Shown: positions 24,801-31,671 of the stretch, piece by piece
Numbering within the stretch: position 1 is the first letter of the stretch
Layout of the letters: every line of letters begins with the position of its first letter
NCBI GenBank assembly: GCA_020073385.1
Contig: JAIQFH010000022.1
Location: 39,802 to 103,801 of the forward strand
DNA length: 64,000 bases
Direction: 5' to 3'
Origin: Terriglobia bacterium
Lineage (GTDB): Bacteria > Acidobacteriota > Terriglobia > Terriglobales > Acidobacteriaceae
Notes under the pieces: generated by a model
Seen by the model: only the letters and a program-made list of their open reading frames with translations
Databases searched by the model: none
What the model was told of the DNA's origin: nothing
Program-made: the position numbers and the translations under genes

Positions 24801-25186
24801 GTGCAATCGCGGGAGACGGAGGCATGACCGGCGCGGAAGTGAGCACATTTGCGGGCCCAACCGGTGGCCGAGTTTCCTGGCTGCCCCGCAACCCCTACAA
24901 TCTGCCCAATTTGACGACGGTGGACTTTCGCCTAGGGCGCGGTTTCTCGTTCGCAGAGAGGTACCACCTCGATTTCATGGTGGATGCCTTCAATCTCTTC
25001 AACAGTACGATCGTGAGTGGCGTGAATACCACTGCTTTCACCTACTCTGGGGCTGGCTCGGGCGCCTGTACCGGCCACACCAATGGCTGCTTAGTGCCTT
25101 CCCCGACGTTCCAGTCACGGAGCACTACATCCAGCCTGCTGTACGGAGCCCGGCAACTGCAGTTCGGAGCGAAGTTTGAATTCTAG
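21896..25186 (+). CDS. TonB-dependent receptor with carboxypeptidase-regulatory-like N-domain (Oar-like)
   Basis: 1096 residues. A signal peptide (MRTEVLCRYYVTLFCLICLI, ending PVFAQ) leads to a CarboxypepD_reg-like domain (GSITGVVTDPSGLPITDADV ... GNYQITTKKEGF, about residues 36-120), a plug domain (FRGLSSLYNGNSVDGANN) and a large outer-membrane beta barrel ending in LQFGAKFEF with a terminal Phe. This family is expanded in Acidobacteria and is thought to import or bind large substrates such as oligosaccharides or peptides. ATG 21896 follows CTGGAGAAGAG and gives a proper signal peptide; the longer upstream frame runs through repeats. It is monocistronic and followed by a strong bidirectional terminator. 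Confidence 0.92.
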   Translation: MRTEVLCRYYVTLFCLICLITVAALNPQPVFAQTATGSITGVVTDPSGLPITDADVVLRNTDTNTEARYPTNDVGVYVAPYVQPGNYQITTKKEGFAEVRHDRVVVHVGESLTVNVRMPVRGETTSVTVTEEAPVLELDKTAQAQTVTQNQVEDLPIASRRWENFVLLTPAVTTDGNSGLSSFRGLSSLYNGNSVDGANNSQAFFSEARGRAIIVSYVYSADSIKEFQVAASNYSAELGQAAGGVVNAVTKSGTNRLHGDLFYNLRYPDLNALDPLSKSKGITTQTVHQQNQFGGSVSAPIIKDKLFFFGTYDGFRKVNPILYTSTTSTAAINSFACPTNVSASACANAKAFITGELLGAFPRNLKQDVFFGKLDYQLNGNNHLSGVFNLQNWQEPYGYNTAPTVNNGGATQNGHGGTHERFFIGTWTSNFSSNKVNELRFQWGRDFEFDGTNSPGPSVSLLNLASYGETSALPRPAFPDEHRIQFSDNLSWVKGKHFLKMGVDVNFIHELLVNLFQGDGNYSYSNTAAVEQCTSPANAVFCRWVADAVGVPLVGDPVSPVITGMHYTSFTQVNDPITHVGKDDFYNNDLGAYIEDSWKVRPNITLNLGLRYDLQHVPAPAKPNTASPLLTLYTSTLNIDKNNIAPRLGLSWQFLGNTVLRAGYGMFFGKTSNSTYYALRVENGVYQQTFSGCGPSGITTCAPTFPNVFFTPPGPPVAAPFAGALTPTVTIPGGILPASSAAAHGMTPDFVNPLAHEAELSIERQLPGRMTVSATYLLTHGVHLPASYDANVAPTTVTRSYDVVTPSGSTALTATVPWYGPEIVAQGVPAGPGRLDSGTGLILNQYSVVYSNYNALVLSLRKQMSHGLELLFNYTYSKALDDGQTAGTNGTFFGTDGVLDPYSLDRDYSYSDLDQRHRFVGSVVWQPVFGHVDNAFTRQLVNGWSASGIVTAATGQPYGANIGSSILGSAIAGDGGMTGAEVSTFAGPTGGRVSWLPRNPYNLPNLTTVDFRLGRGFSFAERYHLDFMVDAFNLFNSTIVSGVNTTAFTYSGAGSGACTGHTNGCLVPSPTFQSRSTTSSLLYGARQLQFGAKFEF

Positions 25187-25199
25187 GGAAGCATGAATG

Positions 25200-25248
25200 C
25201 TCGCCGAGCGGGCGGCAAACGGGTTGCCGGCACTCGGCGAGAATTTTT
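25200..25248. terminator. bidirectional rho-independent terminator
   Basis: A 9-bp stem CTCGCCGAG/CTCGGCGAG encloses a second stem CGGCAA/TTGCCG and is followed by a T run (25244-25248). It sits between the ends of the convergent receptor and nuclease genes, 13 bp after the receptor stop. Confidence 0.85.
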
Positions 25249-25257
25249 GATCTGCGT

Positions 25258-26199
25258 TTACTTGGTTAATTTGGGCGGGGCGGGCTTGCCGTGCTCAGGC
25301 TCGGCAGCGGCGCTGTCGATCCATGCTGTGTACCACAAGTTCAGCAACATCTGTGATCCTGCGGCGAGCCGCTGTTCCGTAAACGTCCGCGCCTCAGGAG
25401 AACCCTTGTCCTTGAAGCCTCCCGCTTGATCAAGCTCATACACTCGCTCCACCAGTTTGTGGGAATCTTCGAGATAGTCCAAGTATTGACGAAATGGGTC
25501 CGCGAGGTGCTCGGGAGCATGCATCATCGCTGCGAAATCGTTCGCATGGATGTTCGCCGCTACGTAGGGGCCCTCGAACCGCCAGTGAATGCCCGGCTCA
25601 GTAGAGTAGTGGTTCGGATTCGGGCCCACCCATCCGTTGTAGCTCACTGTGGTATGCAGAGGTTGTGCGCCGTCACCAACGTAGTGCCCGAGCCATCCGG
25701 CGTAAAACACGATCGCCCGCTCAACGGGGACGGTTGGCTGGTGCAGTTCACGCAAGTGGCGGTACTCGCGGAATGCGGCTTTCAGGCGACCGAACACCTC
25801 CATGGTGATGTACGGCTGCAATCCAACATGTTCCGGGAGATAATCGTCCGCATTGCCCTGCGTGCCGGCACGCTTGTCGTATAGCTTTCGATAGAACTCG
25901 TATCGTCCCGCAGGCAGAGGCTTCATCCAGTCGACGCGCTCGAGATCGATGAAATGATCCGCTTCCTGCGCATTCTTCAGCGCGAATTCAGAAGGACTGC
26001 GCCAGCGGTCGGGCTCGGGACCGAGATATGCGATTTCGGCGCTGGCGCGCTGCAGAAACCGTGGCATGGTCGGCGGGATGTTTCGCGCAGCCACCAAATT
26101 GAGTGCTGTGTGTCCCTCGTTTCCCCAACCAAATGAGAACGGCGATTGCAGAAGACAAAACAGAAGGGCCAAGGTGCTAAGCTTTCGCGAGAGTCCCAA
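25258..26199 (-). CDS. secreted S1/P1-type nuclease family protein
   Basis: 313 residues. A signal peptide (SRKLSTLALLFCLLQSPFSF) is followed directly by GWGNEGHTALNLVA, the Trp-initiated mature end typical of zinc-dependent S1/P1 nucleases and phospholipase C. Further zinc-ligand motifs are EADHFIDLERV, AGWLGHYVGDGAQPLHTT and HWRFEG. It would hydrolyse nucleic acids (or phosphoesters) outside the cytoplasm. The TTG start at 26199 is chosen because GGAGGTGG lies 4 nt upstream; the longer frame to 26304 would run into the divergent gene and spoil the signal peptide. A Lys/Pro tail ends the protein. Confidence 0.85.
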   Translation of the reverse strand: MGLSRKLSTLALLFCLLQSPFSFGWGNEGHTALNLVAARNIPPTMPRFLQRASAEIAYLGPEPDRWRSPSEFALKNAQEADHFIDLERVDWMKPLPAGRYEFYRKLYDKRAGTQGNADDYLPEHVGLQPYITMEVFGRLKAAFREYRHLRELHQPTVPVERAIVFYAGWLGHYVGDGAQPLHTTVSYNGWVGPNPNHYSTEPGIHWRFEGPYVAANIHANDFAAMMHAPEHLADPFRQYLDYLEDSHKLVERVYELDQAGGFKDKGSPEARTFTEQRLAAGSQMLLNLWYTAWIDSAAAEPEHGKPAPPKLTK

Positions 26200-26260
26200 C
26201 TTTCCACCTCCGGTCAGACAACGATACGATATTTCATGCCGCGAGGAGGGATTCAGAAAA

Positions 26261-27004
26261 ATGAGATACGCTCTCAAAATCGTGCTGGCTCGACCCATCA
26301 TCACCCTCTTCTTGCTTTGCTTCCTTCACTCCGCGCAGGCTCAGATCACATGGGCTGGTCGCGCATGGAAAGTCACTAACGGAGGAATGGCCGGCGTTGC
26401 CCGCGGAGATGCGAAGAACGTCAGCGTCGACGACAAAGGATACCTGCATCTTGAAATCACTCGGCGTGACGGGAAATGGACCGCGGCAGAGCTGTTTACG
26501 ATCGAAAGATTCGGCTTCGGAACCTACCAGTGGGTGATCGAGGGCAACGTCTATGACATGGATCCCACTACGGTGCTTGGGCTCTTTCCTTACGGGCCGA
26601 CTCATCACATCGGCGTCGATGCAGAAAATGAAATCGACATTGAATTTTCCAAATGGAACAACACCTGTCACGGCTGCAATGCCGATTTCACCGTCTATCC
26701 CGCCACGGGGAACCGCAAGAACGATGGCACTTCGAGCTGGGAGGATAACTTCCACGTCAGTGGTGGAACTCTCACGACGGCCAGAATGGAGTGGGCCTCG
26801 GACCGTATCGTTTTCACGCTTATGAACGGCGCTCACCCGATCGGCAACACCGCCGACGTGATCAAGACGGAAACCTACTCTTCGAACGCCAAGAATATTC
26901 CACAAGAAGCGGTCCCGGTTGGCATCAACCTATGGTGCTTCCGCGCGACGCCGGGAGAGAGTCAGTCTGTAATTATTCGGAGTTTTGATTTCGTGCCGAA
27001 GTGA
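26261..27004 (+). CDS. secreted GH16-like glycoside hydrolase
   Basis: 247 residues with a signal peptide (ending HSAQA at about 27). The mature part has a concanavalin-like beta sandwich with FGFGTYQWVIEG and the catalytic-type motif AENEIDIEFSKW, where E124-x-D126-x-E128 matches the ExDxE core of GH16 beta-glucanases. It probably cleaves beta-1,3/1,4-glucans or related polysaccharides outside the cell; the precise substrate is unknown. GAGGAGGG precedes ATG 26261, giving a clear start. It is divergent from the S1/P1 nuclease, with a 61-bp shared promoter gap, and is followed by a MITE-like element. Confidence 0.82.
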   Translation: MRYALKIVLARPIITLFLLCFLHSAQAQITWAGRAWKVTNGGMAGVARGDAKNVSVDDKGYLHLEITRRDGKWTAAELFTIERFGFGTYQWVIEGNVYDMDPTTVLGLFPYGPTHHIGVDAENEIDIEFSKWNNTCHGCNADFTVYPATGNRKNDGTSSWEDNFHVSGGTLTTARMEWASDRIVFTLMNGAHPIGNTADVIKTETYSSNAKNIPQEAVPVGINLWCFRATPGESQSVIIRSFDFVPK

Positions 27005-27017
27005 GAGACTCACGCCA

Positions 27018-27176
27018 GTGTAGTGCGTCGCAAATAGTGATCGTTAAGTATTGCGTCTGGGTCCGCGTGATCTGTGGTGTCCGGCGAGGAGGTCAAAGGC
27101 TTTAACCACAGAGGGCACAGAGGATCACGGGGCAAACCGGCGACTTGTAAATGTCAATCTGTCTGACGCACTACGC
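27018..27176. mobile_element. MITE-like element, copy 1
   Basis: About 157 bp bounded by inverted GTGTAGTGCGTC (27018-27029) and GACGCACTAC (27165-27174). The core contains AACCACAGAGGGCACAGAGG. The same element recurs at 47369-47534 (complete) and 28750-28842 (right part only). It codes for nothing, so it would be a non-autonomous element. Its right end supplies the TAG stop of the DUF72 gene. Confidence 0.75.
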
Positions 27177-28169
27177 TAGCAGTGACATTTGGCCCGGGGC
27201 GGGCCCTTCGGCATCGTTGGCGGGATCGGCGAATTTTCTCAGCTCCGGATATTTCTGAATCAGGGTGGGCGGCGCGGGCACGCGCTTGCCGTCGATCATC
27301 GCCTTCAACTCAATCGCGTTCACTCCGGCTTTGCTCTCGAAGTGATTATTGGTGATCACGTACGTGGTCTGCGCCCTGTGGGCAATATTTTCAATGCGCT
27401 CCTTCCAGTCCTCGAGCTCGTGCTCTTTGTAGAGGTAGTTGTAGCGATCGTTGCGATTGTCGGAATCGAACCACTGGTCGTAGTTGCGTCCGTGCAGGCG
27501 AACGTAGGCGATTGGCCCGGTGACATGCTCGGTGGGAGCGAGAGATTTTCCCATCACTGGCTGATCGATGTTGCAGAAGGCGACATTATGGCGCGCGAAC
27601 TCCGCCAGCGTGTCAGGGTTATTCCAACTGGAGTCGCGCACTTCGACCACCCGCGGGTATTCGATGAACTGCCGCAGCAGGCGTTCGAGATACTCGCGGT
27701 TAAGGGACGTATTCTTGAACGACACCGGGAATTGAATGAGCAGCGCGCCTAGCTTGCCTTCGCTGGCTAGCGCATCCAGTCCTTCGCGGGTCTTGATCTC
27801 GTCATCGTCGGAGGGACGAATCGTGGCGGCTGAGGTCGGCTCCATCACGGCAATCGGCGAATGAGTGAACGCGCGGTAAAGCTTGGCCGTAAACAGAAAT
27901 CGCGGATTGATGGCGGCGACCTTCTTAGACCACAGCTTGGCCAACTCAGGCTTCAGCGGCCCGTAAAAAGATGTGTTGATCTCGGCGGTATCGAAGAAGC
28001 GGGCGAGATACTCGAGTGGATGAACCTTCCGCTGCCGCATCCCAGGTGGATAGAAAATGCCTTCCCAGTCTTTATACGACCATCCCGCCGTGCCGATGCG
28101 AATGGACGAGGGTGGATCGATAGCCCCACTTCCCGCTTCCGGGTTACGGTCTGGATCGGGTGGTCCCAT
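27171..28169 (-). CDS. DUF72 family protein
   Basis: 332 residues from ATG 28169 (a GTG 36 bp upstream is also possible). The DUF72 TIM-barrel-like family signature is clear: IRIGTAGWSYKDWEGIFYP at the start of the conserved part, FFDTAEINTSFYG, LLIQFPVSF, VEVRDSSW, YVRLHGRN and YVITNNHFESKAGVNA. The biochemical function of the family is not established. The C-terminus (PGQMSLLA) ends on a stop codon that lies inside the terminal inverted repeat of a MITE-like element, so the natural end may have been altered by insertion. Confidence 0.88.
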   Translation of the reverse strand: MGPPDPDRNPEAGSGAIDPPSSIRIGTAGWSYKDWEGIFYPPGMRQRKVHPLEYLARFFDTAEINTSFYGPLKPELAKLWSKKVAAINPRFLFTAKLYRAFTHSPIAVMEPTSAATIRPSDDDEIKTREGLDALASEGKLGALLIQFPVSFKNTSLNREYLERLLRQFIEYPRVVEVRDSSWNNPDTLAEFARHNVAFCNIDQPVMGKSLAPTEHVTGPIAYVRLHGRNYDQWFDSDNRNDRYNYLYKEHELEDWKERIENIAHRAQTTYVITNNHFESKAGVNAIELKAMIDGKRVPAPPTLIQKYPELRKFADPANDAEGPAPGQMSLLA

Positions 28170-28266
28170 GCGAAAAGCGCCCTGCGCCAGCCGAAAGCGT
28201 AGCACAGGACGGCGTGACCAAAGGAACCTTGTCGCTCATCGCGGGAACGTGAAAAATCTGTGGGGT

Positions 28267-28713
28267 ATGCGCAAAAATGCCCTTATAACCGCCGTGCTGT
28301 GCATGGCCGTTCTGCCGCTGCTCCCGGCTAGAGCGCAAGAACCAACCGGCACTGCCGAAATTCGAGCCCTTGAACTCAAAATGCTGGATTGCTATAAGCA
28401 TCGGCAAGTTGAGGTTTTTGCCGCGGTGTTGGATGAGGATTTTGTGATTACGTTCGAGGACGGCAGCACCTACAGCAAAACCGGCTACTTGAGCTACAGC
28501 GCGAGCTCTTCCACGCATGTGGAATCGGCAGACATTCCCGAGATGAAGATTCGAATGCACGGCGATACCGCAGTCGTAGTGGGTGTCTATCACGAAAAAG
28601 GCATGGACAATCAAAGAACGTACGATTATCACGACCGTTTTACCGATATCTGGATGAAGAAATCCGGCAAGTGGCGCCTGGTGGCGGCGCACTACTCGGT
28701 CCCCACGAAGTAA
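28267..28713 (+). CDS. exported NTF2-like (DUF4440/SnoaL-type) protein
   Basis: 148 residues. A signal peptide (LITAVLCMAVLPLLPARAQ) is followed by a single NTF2-like cone domain: EIRALELKMLDCYKHRQVE, LDEDFVITFEDGSTYSKTGY, then HGDTAVVVGVYHEKG and FTDIWMKKSGKWRLVAAHYS. This fold binds small hydrophobic ligands or has no enzymatic role; the function here is unknown. ATG 28267 lies after GTGGGG; the longer frame overlaps the divergent DUF72 gene and lacks a signal peptide. Confidence 0.82.
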   Translation: MRKNALITAVLCMAVLPLLPARAQEPTGTAEIRALELKMLDCYKHRQVEVFAAVLDEDFVITFEDGSTYSKTGYLSYSASSSTHVESADIPEMKIRMHGDTAVVVGVYHEKGMDNQRTYDYHDRFTDIWMKKSGKWRLVAAHYSVPTK

Positions 28714-28749
28714 CTCCCGCCTGGCAATAGTTCAAGTCGCATCCATGTC

Positions 28750-28842
28750 CGATGAGGAAATCAGAGCCTTAACCACGGGGGACACAGAGGATCACAGGGG
28801 AGACTCTCCTTACAAACGTCAATCTGTTTGACGCACTACACT
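28750..28842. mobile_element. MITE-like element, copy 2 (left end missing)
   Basis: Shares with copies 1 and 3 the block AACCACGGGGGACACAGAGG and the right end AATCTGTTTGACGCACTACA, but the left GTGTAGTGCGTC terminus is not found. It lies just downstream of the convergent CAP-domain gene. Confidence 0.65.
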
Positions 28843-28848
28843 GGGTTA

Positions 28849-29745
28849 TTAATCGAGGGATAGGACGATCCACTGGATGCCAGTGGGATATGTATTGGTT
28901 CGCGCGTAGCAGGCGCCGATCGAGAAGCTATGCAGATTGGGGCTGCGGATGGCATGCGATGCTTCGGCGGGCAACGTTTCCGGATGCAGACTGGTGTAGG
29001 TGAGGACGGTGAATCGCCGCGCAAGCTGGCGAACCGGCAACACTCCGAGTTTGTCGGCGTGCGCCATGGAGCAGGCCGCTTCATCCGCATTTTGCAGGTC
29101 ACGGCGAAGCAGCACATTCCGGCTGGCCTGGCGGCGCGCCTGATTCACGGCTGCGGCGATGCGATCTTTCACTTCATCGGCAGAGTATGCGGGGAGGACA
29201 TGCGCGAAATCCTGCACGATGTACAGGCGGTCGCCGCTGCGGACCACGCCCAACCCGACCGTGTTATAAGCCGGGTTGAGCAGGTTCGCGCGATGCGGGG
29301 GTGAAAGCATGAGATGTTGGTGTCCGCCTTGGGCGCTGTAATCGAGCGCAACGTTTTCCGCGGCCTGATCGAGTTGCAGGCTGCTGGTGGCCGCGAGGCG
29401 CTGGACGAGAGTGGGCTCCCCAGAGAATTGATGCGAAAGTTGACGAGCCTCAAGCATGGCCTGCGCATGGGCGCGGGCGGCCGCAGTCAGGCCGGTGTCG
29501 AGCGCGAGGCTGGGCGCTCCGGCTTGCTGGCGCGACTGGTTGGCCAGTTGGAGCAGGTCTTGTTCGACCTGAAACTCGTATTCCACGTAGGGAATGTCAG
29601 GAGCGTTGGCGGAGGCGGTCTTCAGCGTGGCACGATGAGCGGATTGCCCGGAGCCATCGGCTGCGGCAAGGTGGACCGCGGGCTTCAGGGTCATCACCCC
29701 GGCGCCGAGCACGAATGCGAGCAGTCGTCTGGAGGACTTAAACAT
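28849..29745 (-). CDS. secreted CAP-domain (SCP/PR-1-like) protein
   Basis: 298 residues. An N-terminal signal segment (LLAFVLGAGVMTL) precedes a CAP domain at about 55-180: QDLLQLANQSRQQAGAPSLA, AAARAHAQAMLEARQLSHQF, QAAENVALDY, HLMLSPPHRANLLNPAYNTV and GVVRSGDRLYIVQDFAHVLP. The two His of the CAP cavity (in LSHQF and MLSPPHR) are present. A further ~110-residue C-terminal region of unknown fold follows. CAP proteins in bacteria are extracellular and mostly of unknown biochemical role; a lipid- or wall-linked function is only inference. Confidence 0.85.
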   Translation of the reverse strand: MFKSSRRLLAFVLGAGVMTLKPAVHLAAADGSGQSAHRATLKTASANAPDIPYVEYEFQVEQDLLQLANQSRQQAGAPSLALDTGLTAAARAHAQAMLEARQLSHQFSGEPTLVQRLAATSSLQLDQAAENVALDYSAQGGHQHLMLSPPHRANLLNPAYNTVGLGVVRSGDRLYIVQDFAHVLPAYSADEVKDRIAAAVNQARRQASRNVLLRRDLQNADEAACSMAHADKLGVLPVRQLARRFTVLTYTSLHPETLPAEASHAIRSPNLHSFSIGACYARTNTYPTGIQWIVLSLD

Positions 29746-29873
29746 CCAGTTCGTGCCTACGGATCCTGGGAGGGATCGTGCCCCTCAAGCCCTTTCCGCT
29801 TGAGGTTCGTTCAGGCTCAAACTATGTTGCTGGTGCTAGGCTAGAGGTTGGAGAAGGGCGGAAGAAGTTACCT

Positions 29874-31253
29874 GTGACTATTGAACTAGGGATCAGTGGG
29901 GTCATTGGCCTGTTGTTTGGCAGCGTGCTTGCCTGGCTGGCGCTGCGTTCGCGCACGGCCACGCTGCAAGCGCATTTGTCATTGAGAGAGAAGGAATTAG
30001 CGACCGCAAAGGCCGATCTGGCGCGTCTTTTGGACGATCAGAAGAAGCTGCTCGAGAGCCGGGCCAGGCTGGAATCCGCACTGGAATTGGAACGAAAGGC
30101 CAGCAACGAAAAGATCGAGTTGTTGACCAAAGCCGGCGAGGATCTGCAGAACGCGTTCAAGGCGCTGGCCGCGGATGCGCTGAAAAGCAATAACCTTTCT
30201 TTCCTGCAAATCGCGCAGGAGACGCTGAAACGCTTCCAAAGCGAGGCCAAGGGCGATCTGGAAGCCCGGCAAAAAGCGGTGGCGGATCTGGTGGCGCCCG
30301 TGCGTGATTCGCTCACCAAAGTCGACGCGCAAATCCAGCAGATGGAAGTCGCGCGTGGTGAGGCGTACGGCGATCTGAAAGCACAGGTGCAATCACTGAT
30401 CACCACGCAAAAAGAACTGCAGTCTGAGACTGGCAATCTGGTGCGCGCGCTGCGGACCCCTAACGTTCGCGGTCGATGGGGAGAAATTCAGTTGCGGCGC
30501 GTGGTTGAGATCGCTGGGATGCTGCCCTACTGCGACTTCGCCGAGCAGGAAACAATTTTCGGCGAGAGTGGACGCCTGCGGCCTGATCTGGTGGTGAAGC
30601 TGCCGGGTGGGAAGCACGTCGTCGTCGACGCCAAGACGCCGCTACAGGCCTTTCTTGATGCCTTCGAAACTACGGATGAAGAGGCTCGGCGAACTTGCCT
30701 GGCGAATCACGCCCGCCAAGTGCGCGAGCACATCAATACTCTGAGCAGCAAAAAATATTGGGAACAATTCGACTCAACGCCCGAGTTCGTTGTGATGTTT
30801 CTTCCCGGAGAGACGTTCTTCAGCGCGGCTCTGGAGCAGGACACTGGACTGATCGAGCACGGAGTGCTTAGTAGAGTCATCCCCGCATCTCCGACGACCT
30901 TGATTGCGCTGCTGAAAGCGATCAACTATGGATGGAACCAGGAGAAGCTGGCGCGCAATGCGCAGGAGATCAGCGCGCTGGGACGAGAGTTGCACGAGCG
31001 TCTGCGGAAACTGGCGACCCACATTACGGGCATTGGGACGAACCTGGACCGTGCGGTGGACGCATACAACCAGGCTGTGGGATCGCTGGAAAGCCGGGTG
31101 TTGGTGTCGGCGCGCAAGTTCGCCGAACTGGGCGCGTCAGTCGCTGAAGATATCCCCGAGTTGGAACCGATCGAAACGACCGCCCGGGCGCTGTCGTTTG
31201 ACTGGGACGACGAGCCGACCGAGATTTCTAAAGCAAAGGGGTCGGGACATTAA
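29874..31253 (+). CDS. rmuC: RmuC family protein (DNA recombination)
   Basis: 459 residues. A single N-terminal membrane helix (LGISGVIGLLFGSVLAWLAL) is followed by a long coiled coil (about 25-195) and the RmuC nuclease-fold domain: GRWGEIQLRRVVEIAGML, LRPDLVVKLPGGKHVVVDAK, FVVMFLPGE and PTTLIALLKAINYGW. E. coli RmuC limits inversions at short inverted repeats, and its core resembles restriction-endonuclease folds. GTG 29874 is the likely start, as it directly precedes the hydrophobic anchor; the frame also opens at an ATG about 96 bp earlier without support. The gene is solitary, divergent from the CAP protein. Confidence 0.9.
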   Translation: MTIELGISGVIGLLFGSVLAWLALRSRTATLQAHLSLREKELATAKADLARLLDDQKKLLESRARLESALELERKASNEKIELLTKAGEDLQNAFKALAADALKSNNLSFLQIAQETLKRFQSEAKGDLEARQKAVADLVAPVRDSLTKVDAQIQQMEVARGEAYGDLKAQVQSLITTQKELQSETGNLVRALRTPNVRGRWGEIQLRRVVEIAGMLPYCDFAEQETIFGESGRLRPDLVVKLPGGKHVVVDAKTPLQAFLDAFETTDEEARRTCLANHARQVREHINTLSSKKYWEQFDSTPEFVVMFLPGETFFSAALEQDTGLIEHGVLSRVIPASPTTLIALLKAINYGWNQEKLARNAQEISALGRELHERLRKLATHITGIGTNLDRAVDAYNQAVGSLESRVLVSARKFAELGASVAEDIPELEPIETTARALSFDWDDEPTEISKAKGSGH

Positions 31254-31671
31254 GTTTGGTCCATTGGTTCACCAGTGGTCCCGTCAGCGCTGCATGCCTG
31301 CGACTTATTTTTGCAGGCTCACGACTGAATCCGCCCTTCAGGTTATGACAATTCACAACCTTCGTTATCCCGTAGGGCGGGCTGGATCTCCTAGTTAGGC
31401 CTAGCGGATGCGTCATTTCGGAGAATTGAAATGGACCGCCTAACCGCGTGATTCCACGAAAATTGGGAGCTACCAAATCTCACAGAAACTTCCCAAAAGG
31501 CATAGCTAGTGTTCGAAAGTGCATCTATAATTTTGGAAGTCGCTTTTTCCAAAGCACTTAGCTTTGTCTGAGGGCCGGAACAACGTGGCAGTGAAGTTGC
31601 ATAGCAACGGTGTGGGGCAGTTTGCATCTCCGCCTCGTCGGCCCTGGGGTTCAGGGCCAGTGGCAAAGTCC
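31254..31671. other. intergenic gap upstream of the PDZ histidine kinase
   Basis: 418 bases. No gene is supported; short minus-strand frames here have no ribosome site or recognisable sequence. No sigma-54 motif, strong hairpin or repeat was found. The kinase could start as early as 31564 (TTG), which would shorten this gap. Confidence 0.4.
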
